From NCBI GenBank assembly GCA_963920705.1, contig OY987237.1, positions 13,298,601-13,362,600 of the forward strand: a stretch of 64,000 bases of DNA, written 5' to 3'. The translations under genes were made by a program, and so were the position numbers. The number at the start of each line of letters is the position of its first letter. Position 1 is the stretch's first letter. Under the pieces are notes generated by a model. That model saw only the letters and a list, made by a program, of their open reading frames with translations, did not search any database and was not told the origin of the DNA. The stretch is from Odiellus spinosus. Lineage: Eukaryota; Arthropoda; Arachnida; Opiliones; Phalangiidae. This document shows, in pieces, positions 34,960 through 46,935 of the stretch.

Positions 34960-35235
34960 TGAAAGCGACCTTATCACTCGTGCGCAAGAACGCGCGGGAA
35001 TCAACTGTAGGCTCTACAATAGCAAAATCACGAGACCATGACGTAGTATTGCGGGGAACTTTAATTTTAAAAATTCTGAAAATGGCGATTATAAAATATG
35101 TCGCGGTAATTTTTTCTATTACGTAAGTAATTTTGAATCGTTTTTTAACGATCTATCCGAAAATAATACTGACATTCCATTCCAGTTCAGTCTGATCATC
35201 ACTCAACAAAAATAAATTACATAATTAAATCGAGT
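34960..35235. repeat. dispersed repeat related to the edges of the 46.2-47.1 kb array
   Basis: CCTTATCACTCGTGCGCAAG, AACGCGCGGGAATCAACTGT, GAATCGTTTTTTAACGAT and the following AAAATAATACTGACATTCC parallel 46880-47040, but with only one unit instead of an array. Confidence 0.55.
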
Positions 35236-35567
35236 TTTTCGTGTTTTACGAATCAGTTTGATGGAAATTTATGTTAATTATCTCAATAATTTTTTTTTTA
35301 ATAGCGGCCGGTACTCGATAAAAATTAAAGTTTGTAATTTCTAGTTATATATTAAAAGTAGGACAAATTTGACTAGCTCAAACTAAAATTATAGTTTCAA
35401 ATTTGATTTTGATGAGATAAAATGAAGTAGAAAGTATAATAAACTAATTCAAAGGAGGAATGAAATGGTACAAAAAAAAAAAAAAAAGGCTGAGCACACT
35501 GATTATTCAGGAACTCCAAATGGAATTTTGGAAAGATCGTTCAAAAACGATTCAAAATATATATAAT

Positions 35568-35904
35568 CAGAAGCCGATGAAACCCTCCTTTGAAGTCTAT
35601 TACTCCCGGGTCTTGTCTACCCCTCTCTGTATGGGTTATTCTCAAAAGGCGCGATTCGTACGCCTCCTAACGGTAGATGTTTTCGGAGCGGGAGCTCGTC
35701 GAGCGAACATCTCTAGCAGCCTTAGAGTTCGTCCAAAAAACGTCGTCGTTTGTGGAGAGAGAGAATTTCCAATTTTCCGTAGACAGGGGGGATGAAGTAG
35801 GACCCCTTATAACTCGTAAAATTGTGAATTTTACCCATACAGAGAGGAGCGCTATATGGAACATTGGAGTAGTAGACTTCAAAGGAGGGTTTCATCGGCT
35901 TCTG
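35568..35904. mobile_element. family D copy 7
   Basis: Ends intact, inverted orientation; target repeats not recognisable. Confidence 0.85.
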
Positions 35905-36307
35905 ATTTGGTCTATTTATTCAAATTCGGTGAAACAGTAATACAAAAGTACCCGCCTCTGTTCGGAAAAATGTTCCTTGAATAGAGTGTTAAGATTTTCT
36001 CGAGCGAGAGTAACCGTAAAATAATTGTTTCATCGCCCCTTTAATTGCCAAAAACCAAATCTAATTTATATCAAAATTCGAAAGGGTTATAAAATCCCGT
36101 TTTATTTCCTTCAAAGTAGGACATGTTGAAAACTAGTTTAAAAATGTTGTAAATCCATCAAACACCTAATTAAGTTGAACGACGCTCCGAGCTTTTTATT
36201 GTTTGGATATATTTTCTACAGCCCGTATTTATTTTAAAACTTTTACGCTGGTATATATGGAATAGCGCATTTCGCTTGTTTTGCTTGGCTTAGATACGAA
36301 ACATTCT

Positions 36308-36691
36308 TTAAAGGGAGAATGCAACCTAATAACAAGTGTTCTTTATCGATCCCTTATCGTTTAAATAGGCCTAATACAACAGGAAAAAAATAGGCTTAGC
36401 TGGATTCATGGAGATCATGAATTTCTTCGCATTGAAGGATCAGCGACCAATGAACAAAGACCGCCCTCGTTAAGACGGGATCTCCATGAGACTTCCAGTA
36501 ACATTCGATTGGTTGCTGACACTTCAAAGCGGAGAAATTCAGGAAATCTGTGAATCAAGCTAAGCCTATTTTCCAGGTAAGTTTTAAATTCTAGTTTAAT
36601 ATTTATTTATAATTTTTTTTTACTGGTGGATTAGGCCTATTTAAACGATAAGGAATCGATAATTAAGTATTAAGTTGCATTCTCCCTTTAA
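36308..36691. mobile_element. family A copy with shortened left arm
   Basis: Ends intact; part of the left arm is missing between TAATACAACAGG and AATAGGCTTAGC. Confidence 0.85.
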
Positions 36692-37246
36692 GAAGCGAAG
36701 CGCTCTTTTTGACCCTAAAGTTTTATTTGCTCAGTTACAAATTTATTTCTAGTTTAATATTTCCGCTTGACTTTTTTTCCAAGTTATTTATGACTTTCCC
36801 TTTAATTAAAAAATGGTGATTGTTATAAGATTTGCAAATTCATCACGTAAAAGTTTGATTAATATTAATGAGATAAAGATAAATTTAATATAAAATAATA
36901 TAATTCAATAATACGTTAATTATCAAATTTATCTTCAAATTTTATTCCGAGCCACGTTACGTTGTTTTTAGATAATGTAATTCGAAGAAATATAATAATA
37001 TTATACACTTTGTTTCAAAAATACTTCATCGCTGAAAAATAAATCCCAATTCTAAAAATAACTTTCAGAAGAGTACATCATCACGGTTCAAGAACACGCA
37101 TTAAGTAACTTGTAAGTCTCCGAAATGTACCCCAAAGCTCTCGGCACAAACTTTACGTTAATAAAGCAAACAATTTTTCAATTTTCTACCTCTCTCCAAT
37201 TTGAAGAAAATATTTCGGTAAAAGTGTTTTAATACCCAATAAGATC

Positions 37247-37686
37247 TTAAAGGGAGAATGCAACCTAACAATAAGTGATTTTTTATCGATTTCTTATTAT
37301 TTAAATAGGCCTAATCCACTACTGAAAATATTTACAAACAAATATTAAACTAGAAATAAATTTAAAACTTACCCTGAAAATAGGCTTAGTGGGATTCATG
37401 GAGATCCTGATTTCCTCGCGTGTAAGGTCTAGCGACCAATCGCGCGACGTAAGTCTCGTGGAGATCTCGCGTGAACGACGGGCCTTTGCTCATTGGTCGC
37501 TAGACCTTATACGCGAGGAAATCAGGATCTCCATGAATCCCGCTAAGCCTATTTTCCGGGTAAGTTTTAAATTAATTTCTAGTTTAATATTTGTATTGTA
37601 AACTTTTTATCGATGGATTAGGCCTATTTAATCGATAAGGAATCGATAAAAAAATCACATGTAATTAGGTTGCATTCTCCCTTTAA
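37247..37686. mobile_element. family A complete copy
   Basis: 440 bases, TTAA at both ends, very similar to the 17.6 kb copy (same GCGCGACGTAAGTCTCG centre), suggesting recent common origin. Confidence 0.9.
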
Positions 37687-37959
37687 GAAAGTACAAGCAA
37701 AAACCCCTGAAAAATCAAGGAATATATAAAATGCAAAATTTTGAAGCTGAGATTTCATGAATAGATCGCGAAAAGCATTTTTTAATTAGCTCTATTAGCT
37801 AAAACTAATTTCCGATTAATTTTCCAGAATGTTCTAGAATTTTCTGGAACATCTGGAAAATTCTGGAGCGTTGTGGAAAATTCTAGAACGCTCTAGAATT
37901 TTCCAGAATGTTCTGGAAAACTCAGGAAACGTTGTGGAAAATCTAGAATGCTCTAGAAT

Positions 37960-38300
37960 TTTCCAGAATGTTCTGGAAATTTTTCAGAATGTTCTGGAAA
38001 TTTTTCAGAATGTTCTGGAAATTTTTCAGAATGTTCTGGAAATTTTTCAGAATGTTCTGGAAATTTTTCAGAATGCTCTAGAATTTTCCAGAATGTTCTA
38101 GAATGTTCTGGAAATTTTTCAGAATGTTCTGGAAATTTTTCAGAATGTTCTGGAAATTTTTCAGAATGTTCTGGAAATTTTTCAGAATGTTCTGGAAATT
38201 TTTCAGAATGTTCTGGAAATTTTTCAGAATGTTCTGGAAATTTTTCAGAATGTTCTGGAAATTTTTCAGAATGTTCTGGAAATTTTTCAGAATGTTCCAG
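37960..38300. repeat. 21-bp tandem array with heat-shock-element-like units
   Basis: About fifteen 21-base units, each containing AGAATGTTCTGGAA followed by ATTTTTC, in two runs (37974-38068 and 38101-38297) separated by variant units with TTCTAGAA. A degenerate lead-in starts near 37825. Each unit fits nGAAnnTTCnnGAAn, the HSF consensus. 21 is divisible by three, which explains the repetitive open frames. Confidence 0.95.
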
Positions 38301-38818
38301 ACTGTTCCCAAAACGTTTCAGGAACCTACTAGAACATTCTGGAAACTAAACCTTTTGTAAAAATTGTCTATCGAGCAATAAAGCGCCTCGTGTAAAGAAA
38401 TGGACTTTGATAGAGCATCTGTTTGACTAGAAAGAGTTGTATATACGAAATGATGAAGGACGAAAAACTTTGTTATGAAGATGATTGTTAAAGGTCGCCT
38501 TTGACAGCGACACGCCGATAAATCAATAATGATTGAATATCGTTCGCTTTTTTATCAAATTCCCAATGCCTTTATAATCCTATTCAAATATAATATATAA
38601 TATTTCAAAAGTATACTGATTAAAGAATCAAGTTCAATAAATTATATAATTTATTTGATTAAAATGGGCCTGTCAATCCAAATTGAAATTGACTATCATT
38701 TTCCGAAAGATTGATAAAAAACGATGCAAATTCAATGCAGTGTAAAAAAAAATACTGCAATCTAGTAGCCCGATCTGTAATACGTGTTAAAAATATACGG
38801 TGTTAATATTAATATTAA

Positions 38819-39156
38819 CAGAAGCCGATGAAACCCTCCTTTGAAGTCTACTACTCCAATGTTCCATATAGCGCTCCTCTCTGTATGGGTAAAATTCACA
38901 ATTTTACGAGATCGGAGGGGTCCTACTTCATATCCCCCTGTCTACGGAAAATTGGAAATTCTCTCTCTGCACAAACGACGACGTTTTTTTGACGAACTCC
39001 AAGGCTGCTAGAGATATTCGCTCGACGAACTCCCGCTCCGAAAATATCTACCGTTAGGAGGCGTATGAATCGCGCTTTTTGAAACTAACCCATACAGAGA
39101 GGGGTAGACAAGACCAGGGAGTTATAGACTTCAAAGGAGGTTTTCATCGGCTTCTG
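38819..39156. mobile_element. family D copy 8, between a duplicated 32-base flank
   Basis: Ends intact. The sequence GTGTTAAAAATATACGG plus GTTAATATTAATA lies both immediately left (38784) and right (39157), much longer than a 7-bp duplication. Confidence 0.86.
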
Positions 39157-39180
39157 GTGTTAAAAATATACGGTGTTAAT

Positions 39181-39838
39181 ATTAATACTAAGTGTTAAAA
39201 CCCATGGGAAAATAGATGTTGCGAAAAATCTTGTTGCATTTCTATTCAAAGTAAGTTACTTTGAGGCGTATTGATACGCGATGTTAAACTTCGTGGGAAA
39301 AAAAGTAGTGTAGATAAGTCTCCTTGAATGCGATTATAGTATATTGGCCATGAAGAGTATATATATGGCGACGTAGCTAAGCACGATTACGATAAGATGG
39401 ATACGCTATTAAGGCGAGATTATAGGCTTAATAGCGAACCACTCATTTGGGAATATGTGACACATTCCTATCTATCGAGGGAAATCAACAGCTATTCATT
39501 GATAATGAGTCAATCAGCACTCAACCGGACGAATTAAAGTACATGTGAAACTTGAAACTCGATTCGGGCCTTGCCACTCATCTCGAGAAATAGATAAAAT
39601 GCATCGGGCTTTTTTTTACCTATAGTGTGACGTCTGTTTTACTTTTAATTTCAATTTGCTCCATTACCAGAGATAAGCGCCCCTCTCGTTTTGTACAGGC
39701 ACGGCACCCATCTTGTTTCACCCCCATTTTTGGTATTACTTCTGTTCCGGTTGTCTCTAATTGGCTGATGCCACTGCTTACCTCTGATTGACGTCATAAC
39801 CGGAAATAGAAGGATCACCTTTCGCTCGTGCCATTTTA
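39181..39838. other. unique sequence
   Basis: No coding exon recognised. Contains GATGCCACTG and TGACGTCATAACCGG words of possible regulatory type, without context. Confidence 0.45.
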
Positions 39839-39840
39839 AA

Positions 39841-39980
39841 TAAATTTAAATTTATTTCTAGTTCAATATTTGTTCGTAAATTTTTTTCACTTGTGGATTA
39901 GGCCTATTTAAACAATAAGGAATCGAGAAAAAAAAAAAAAAAAAAAAAAAAAAACTTGTTTCGTTGCATTCTCCCTTTAA
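39841..39980. mobile_element. family A right arm only
   Basis: Begins within AAATTTATTTCTAGTT and ends CATTCTCCCTTTAA; contains a 24-base A run. Confidence 0.75.
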
Positions 39981-40498
39981 AGGTTTTTCAATATTTTTTC
40001 GCGCAGTCTTTCTCGTAAAAGTACTTAACCCAGATCAAGCCAATTACCTTTCGTATGAAAATTATTGTTAATTTTAAATTGTTGTTTAACGACAACTGTC
40101 AAATTATCCTGCCTTTGACAGTAAGAGCGGGGGTGACGTCCTCATCAACGTAATTTTTAATTAAGAAACTCAATAAAGAAAAAGCCAAGGTGATAAGTTT
40201 ATACGATATATTTATTGCTTATAAATTTAGTTCTAAACAATGTTAAGTTGCTATAGTTATAAGTATTAGCATTAATTGGCAGCCTAGCTTCCGGGTATTT
40301 GGCACGATTCGCTATTTCCCGCAATCTCTTACGCAACACCCGATTATGTTTCCCAACTATCTCCGAAGGAATTTTAAAAGGAATAAAAATACTTCGTATA
40401 CATCCCCGGTTTTTCGGATACTAAACTTAAAATCGTCTGCTCCAAGTAATGTTTCTTGTCCTTAAACTATTTTCCCCGCGTCCTTCAATCGTGGGATC

Positions 40499-40795
40499 TT
40501 AAAGGGAGAATGCAACCCGCTTTTTTTTATCGATTCCTTATCGTTTAAATAGGCCTAATCCACCGATAAGTTTTTAAAGCAAATATTAAACTAGAAATAA
40601 ATTTAAAACTTACCATCAAAATAGGCTTAGCTGGATTCATGAAGATCCTGAATTTCTTCGAACATTGAAGGGTCAGCGACCAATGAGAAAATGCGAAGAA
40701 ATTCATCTGATCTTCATGCATCAAGCTAAGCCTATTTTCCGGGTAAGTTTTAAATTGATTTCTAGTTTAATATTTCTTTGTAATTATTACATTAT
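40499..40795. mobile_element. family A copy, right end missing
   Basis: Left end AGGGAGAATGCAACC, short centre, right arm stops after TTTAATATTTCTTTG. Confidence 0.78.
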
Positions 40796-41300
40796 AATTG
40801 TCCTTGATCGTTATCTGATTAGATTAGCCTTATTTAATTTAATAAGATTATTTCGGCATTTGTTTGAACAAAGCTGTGGATATGTGCTTTTTTATCTACG
40901 ATTAGCCTTTGTTTTCGTTTCATATTTCGATCGCGAATTGCCTGTAACTTATGGAAATGGCTTAAAAGGGTTATAACCCGGAACTAGCTTTCTTCGCGCC
41001 ATCGTAACTTAATCTTCATTCGGCTTAATTTCTTGTCGACTACGACGGAAGTTGCATAGTGCGAGGGTGGTGTATACTGGCTACGTTTTCAAAAATCCTA
41101 GCTGGGCTAAAATTAGGATTTTTGTCTCGGAGTGGCGTCTCAATGGCTGAGTTTAAAGAAGCCGCGAGACACCACGATAACCGAATCCTAAGAAGAAGAA
41201 AAAAAGAAAACCCGAAAGAGACACGATTTGATCACGTGATGTCATAGATCACGGATTCGAAAGGACCACGTGCAACCGAAATTTCGTCTGCACAATGAAC

Positions 41301-42270
41301 TAAAGATTATTCCGCCACTGATAGAAATCGAGCAAAAATCCGAATATCACCCCTTTCTTAAACTGGCCGTAACTTTTCTCCATTATTACCTATTCTTAAA
41401 CCGATAGCACCATTAGAAAGAACACATTCCCTAGATTAATTTAAAATAATAAAATTAACATGAGCCACTCGTTAAAGATTATTCCGCCACTGATAGAAAT
41501 CGAGCAAAAATCCGAAAATCACCCCTTTCTTAAACTGGCCGTAACCTTTCTCCATTATTACCTATTCTTAAACCGATAGCACCATTAGAAAGAACACATT
41601 CCCTAGATTAATTTAAAATAATAAAATTAACATGAGCCACTCGTTAAAGATTATTCCGCCACTGATAGATATCGAGCAAAAATCCGAAAATCTCCCCTTT
41701 CTTAAAATGGCCGTAACTTTTCTCCATTATTACCTAGGCTTAAACCGATAGCACCATTAGAAAGAACACATTCCCTAGATTAATTTAAAATAATAAAATT
41801 AACATGAACCACTCGTTAAAGATTATTCCACCACTGATGGAAATCGAGCAAAAATCCGAAAATCACCCCTTTCTTAAAATGGCCGTAACTTTTCTCCATT
41901 ATTACCTAGGCTTAAACCGATAGCACCATTAGAAAGAAGACATTCCCTAGATTAATTTAAAATAATAAAATTAACATGAGCCACTCGTTAAAGATTATTC
42001 CGCCACTGATGGAAATCGAGCAAAAATCCGAAAATCACCCATTTCTTAAACTGGCCGTAACTTTTCTTCATTATTACCTAGGCTTAAACCGATAGCACCA
42101 TTAGAAAGAAGACATTCCCTAGATTAAAATAATAAAATTAACATGAGCCACTCATTAAAGATTATGTCTCTACTGATAGAAATCGAGCAAAAATCCGAAA
42201 GTCACCCCTTTCTTATAATGGCCGTAACTTTCCTCCATTATTACCTAGGCATAAACCGATAGCACTCATT
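41301..42270. repeat. 172-bp tandem array, about 5.6 units
   Basis: The landmark TAAAGATTAT recurs at 41301, 41473, 41645, 41817, 41989 and 42156, giving 172, 172, 172, 172 and 167 bases. Units are about 95% alike. Monomer size is typical of satellite DNA. Confidence 0.95.
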
Positions 42271-42758
42271 AAACAGTTAATTTGTAGATATTTAATTATC
42301 ATTTTTGAAAAATTCTACAGAAGTTCCAAATTGTTGACTGTAGGGTCACTTGAATATATTAGACCTAAAGAAATATAGACTATAGATCAAGATAGAAGCG
42401 GAATATATATATGATACTTTTATGGGGGAAAGTGTCGAAATGGAACGCGTGGCGTGTGGTGGCTGAAGGCAATCGCCAATATTATCTCGTAATTCGACAC
42501 CGATTTTATTAAACTTCGGAATCGAAAGCTTAAAAACGAGTTTCATGATGATAATAATTCTAGCCTAAAAGTTCAAATATTGAGTCTAATTGCGTAATTT
42601 CAACCAAGAAAAAAGTCAATCATGATATATATTACAAATTCATTATCAAATTAATTGAGTAAAAGATATTGAAATGTCCCACTTTAAGATTTCTATACAG
42701 CCCAAAGCTATTGATACTGATTCGTAAAAATATTTAAAATTCAATCTGTCACCATTTA

Positions 42759-43190
42759 TAGAGCTCGGAATATGCATAATTTTTATCAGAAGCCGATGAA
42801 ACCCTCCTTTGAAGTCTACTACTCCAATGTTCCACATAGCGTTCCTCTCTGTATGGGTAAAATTCCCAATTTTACGAGTTAGAAGGGGTCATACTTCATC
42901 CCCCCTGTCTACGGAAAATTGGAAATTCTCTCTCTCTCCACAAACGACGACGTTTTTTGGACAAACTCCAAGGCGGCTAGAGATTTTCGCTCGACGAACT
43001 CCCGCTCCGAAAATATCTGCCGTTAGGAGGCGTACGAATCGCGCCTTTTGAGAAAAACCCATACAGAGAGGGGTAGATAAGACCCGGGAGTAATAGACTT
43101 CAAAGGAGGGTTTCATCAGCTTCTGATATTATCTGTTTGATTAAAAATAGACTATTTTTCATTCGAATTAACTTATTCAAAGATAAATAG
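42759..43190. mobile_element. family G fragment interrupted by family D
   Basis: Left end TAGAGCTCGGAAT, family D at 42787-43125, then TATTATCTGTTTGATTAAAA to AACTTATTCAAAGATAAA; the far half is missing. Confidence 0.7.
42787..43125. mobile_element. family D copy 9, nested in family G
   Basis: Inserted into a family G copy; compared with the 53.6 kb copy, about 30 bases of G are missing at the insertion point. Confidence 0.86.
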
Positions 43191-43199
43191 CCAAAGACA

Positions 43200-43400
43200 A
43201 TATAGCCAAGCGCGGCCCGCCTAAATTCCGTCCCTCTATCTCGACTCATAATATCGAGGAAGAGTCCACACCACTCGAGCCAGACAGGGGTGATGATTTT
43301 TTTGCCTTTTTTAAAGTGATGTGCTATAACGTAAAACTCGACTTTCGCTGATAGTATTAAGAGATGGGGCGTTGATTACTTTTATGATAGACTTTATGTC
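43200..43400. mobile_element. element K end fragment
   Basis: CTGATAGTATTAAGAG, GGGGCGTTGATTACTTTTAT and AGACTTTATG match the left end of element K in inverse orientation. Confidence 0.5.
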
Positions 43401-43721
43401 ATATGATTAATAACTAATTAATATAATAAAAAATAATTTATCATTGATAAGTAATTAATTTTCATAGTTGAATTACCCGAAAAACTGGATTAAATTTAGA
43501 ACTTAGGAGCGAGTTAAGCACCGTTTTCAATCGAATTATATCTATAAATTTACTTTAGTTATTACGAAAAAATAATTTTGATATGCAAATGATCTTGGGT
43601 GTGACGCCTCGAAACCTAGTTTCATTGCATAATTTAAAAAAAAGTTAATACAATATTGTTCTATATAAAAACGTTCTTTGAATATTAATTGAATATATTT
43701 TGAATAAATTAGGAGTTAAAA

Positions 43722-44062
43722 TTTACAAAACAAATATTAAACTAGAAATAAATTTAAAATTACCATCAAAATAGGCTTAGCGGGATTCATTGAGATCAGC
43801 TGAATTGCCTCCGTGTAAGATTTAGCGACCAATGAGCGAAGGCCCGTCGTTCACGAGAATTACAATCGCGTTTGATTGGTCGCTAGACCTTACTCGCGAT
43901 GAAATCTCCATGAATCCCGCTAAGCCTATTTTCCGGGTAAGTTTTAAATTTATTTCTAGTTTAATATTTGTTCGTATATTTTTTTCACTAGTGGATTAGG
44001 CCTATTTAAACAATAAGGAATCGATATAAAATCACTTGTTGTGAGGTTGCATTCTTCCTTTA
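43722..44062. mobile_element. family A copy, left end missing
   Basis: Begins in the left arm (TTTACAAAACAAATATTAAAC) and ends CATTCTTCCTTTAA. Confidence 0.8.
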
Positions 44063-44601
44063 AATGACGCATGGACAAAATAACATGTTATTTTGATCAT
44101 GGATGACGTCTTCTAGACACGAATGACGAAACATGGCAAAGATATATGACAGCCTATTAATTTTAAACTTAAAATAATCAAACGAAGGAAAAAATGTAAG
44201 AATTCCACCTGAATTAGATTTTTTTTTTTGATAATTTATATTTTTAAAGAATAGTCAATATTTTCTTACAGTCTTATACCGTCACGCAAAATAACTACAA
44301 TAATTGTACTACTCAACCAATTAAATTAAGACTTTATTCCAAGCGTGTGTTTGTTAACTCTTAGGCCTTGGTTTTCTACGTAATAACTAAATAAATACTG
44401 TAGGAGTGCAAAAAGCAAAAGGGTCTAGACTAGAAATACAATTGGCTCTAATAGATGCGCATTTTTAAGGATTCCAGTCAGTTAAGCCTTTTTTTTTTGA
44501 CTCGTTACATTATTAGTTTCTTCCTCTTTCTGCGTTTAATCACGTACATAATTGTACTATACATTAATATTTAACGTATAACTATTAGCTATAGTTACTT
44601 A

Positions 44602-45060
44602 TTAAAGGGAGAATGCAACCTAACAACAAGTAATTTTTTTATCGATTTGTTATCGTGTGACTAGGCCTAATCCATCAGAAAAACAATTTACAAACAAATA
44701 TCAAGAATCAATTCAGAATATGGGAGGGCCGCGATTCAATAACCATCCTCCCAAACTTTGTAGCAAAAGTTCGTCTGCTTCGAATCGATTTTTCAAGTAA
44801 ATCGCTCCTGACATTATATTATTAACCCGCGCCACTAACGACCTTGACATAATATTTTGGGTAATAAAAATGGAGCCGAACGAAAAAAGATCTAAGCGTA
44901 CAAATGTTGCGAAAATGGCGGACGAACTTTTGTTACAAAGTTTGGGAGGATGGTACCAGAGGCTAAAGCTATGCTCCCATATTCTTATGGAACCTGAATG
45001 GATTCTTGTAAATATTAAACTAGAAATAAATTTAAAACTTGCCCTGAAAATGTTAATGTT
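44602..45060. mobile_element. family A copy split by element J
   Basis: Left arm 44602-44701, then insertion 44702-45008, then TAAATATTAAACTAGAAATA resumes to about 45050. The remainder of the right side is lost. Confidence 0.75.
44702..45008. mobile_element. element J: foldback element inside family A
   Basis: Ends CAAGAATCAATTCAG and CTGAATGGATTCTTG, flanked by AAATAT direct repeats. An inner stem pairs CCATCCTCCCAAACTTTG (44743) with its near complement at 44935. An 83-codon open frame starting at 44870 crosses the stem and the junction, so it is not taken as a gene. Confidence 0.65.
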
Positions 45061-45437
45061 AATTTATTCTATGGTAAGTTACGCGATCACTTGTAATAAA
45101 TTAACAATTTGTACAGAATAGCAGCTAGGCCGAGTAGTTTCTCGGCCGAGTAAACCATACTTGAACTCTTACAAACAAGAACAACCTAAAACTTGGCGTC
45201 AGTTTTCAGAGGCCTGGTGTTCTTTAGATAATTTTTGCCCCCATACGATTTAGGAATCACTTAAGACCAAAATTACTTAGAATTGTCTCTAGTTTCATTA
45301 GCAATTAAGGAAATTGTTTTGATAGTAATAGAAGCCGAGTAAATCGTGGAGGACTAAGAGAGAGAATGCTTAGGGCTTCCCCTTAAATTCGTATATTACT
45401 AAACTATCAAACAAATTTTGTTTTATATTATTCTGGT

Positions 45438-45775
45438 CAGAAGCCGATGAAACCCTCCTTTGAAGTCTACTACTCCAACGTTCCATATAGCGCTCCTCTC
45501 TGTATGGGTAAAATTCACAATTTTACGAGTTAGAAGGGGTCCTACTTCATCCCCCCCTGTCTACGGAAAATTGGAAATTCTCTCTCTCCACAAACGACGA
45601 CGTTTTTTGGACGAACTCCAAGACTGCTAGAGATATTCGCTCGACGAGCTCCCGCTCCGAAAACATCTACCGTTAGGAGGCGTACGAATCGCGCCTTTTT
45701 AGAATAACCCATACAGAGAGGGGTAGACAAGACCCGGGAGTAATAGACTTCAAAGGAGGGTTTCATCGGCTTCTG
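45438..45775. mobile_element. family D copy 10
   Basis: Perfect 7-bp repeats TTCTGGT on both sides. Confidence 0.9.
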
Positions 45776-46230
45776 TTCTGGTCTATAAAATGCGGAAAAC
45801 CTTCAAACACTTAGCTTCAAATATAAAAAAATATTCAATCAGGTTCGGGTCCATTGCCAAAATTAAATAAATAAGATTCAAATTTATTATAGGGTGTTTA
45901 TTCTCTGGAAATGTTTCGAATCCAAACGCAATTCGGGTTATTCGGCAACCATCGCGATAATATTTCCTACTAAGCGAATTTCTTTCCAAAGAAACTCAAC
46001 TCTCTCATTTTACGACTTATATACGACTAATCTTCAGGTAGCTATCGTAAAATTAAAACCAGTTCTATAATAGAGTAATGGGGTGATTTCATCTTCTTCA
46101 AAATATCGTGGAAATCGGAAAAAAAAAAAAAAAAACCCCCAAATTATATATAGGTAGATTCCAAAATACTTTAAATATTTTAAGTTGAATCGTTTCGTAG
46201 GGTTTTAAATTAAATCAAATTTCACGCGAG

Positions 46231-46935
46231 AAAGCAACCGAATCACGTGCCAGAACGCGCGAAAACCAACCTTATCGCGTGCGAGAACGCGAAAATCAAC
46301 CTTATCACGTGCTAGAACGCGAAACCAACCGTATCACGTGCTAGAACGCGAAAACCAACCGTATCACGTGCTAGAACGCGAAAACCAACCTTATCACGTG
46401 CTAGAACGCGAAAACCAACCGTATCACGTGCTAGAACGCGAAAACCAACCGTATCACGTGCTAGAACGCGAAAACCAACCTTATCACGTGCTAGAACGCG
46501 AAAACCAACCGTATCACGTGCTAGAACGCGAAACCAACCGTATCACGTGCTAGAACGCGAAAACCAACCGTATCACGTGCTAGAACGCGAAAACCAACCT
46601 TATCACGTGCTAGAACGCGAAAACCAACCTTATCACGTGCTAGAACGCGAAAACCAACCTTATCACGTGCTAGAACGCGAAAACCAACCTTATCACGTGC
46701 TAGAACGCGAAAACCAACCTTATCACGTGCTAGAACGCGAAAACCAACCTTATCACGTGCTAAAACGCGAAAACCAACCGTATCACGTGCTAGAACGCGA
46801 AAACCAACCGTATCACGTGCTAGAACGCGAAATCAACCGTATCACGTGCTAGAACGCGAAAACCAACCTTATCACGTGCTAGAACGCGGGAAAATCAACC
46901 TTATCACGTGCTAGAACGCGGGAAAATCAACTGTA
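46231..46935. repeat. 30-bp tandem array with CACGTG in every unit
   Basis: About 23 units of CACGTGCTAGAACGCGAAAA plus CCAACCTTAT or CCAACCGTAT. The flanks and degenerate edge units resemble 34960-35230, so the array seems to have grown inside a dispersed element. The ORFs of 71 and 101 codons are ten-residue repeats (LERENQPYHV) produced by the period. Confidence 0.95.

Noticed and set aside
37871-38360. ORFs of FRMFWKF or NILKNFQ repeats
   Set aside because: Translations of the 21-bp array, open in both strands.
46338-46852. Two ORFs of repeated LERENQPYHV
   Set aside because: Ten-residue unit created by the 30-bp array and broken wherever unit length shifts.
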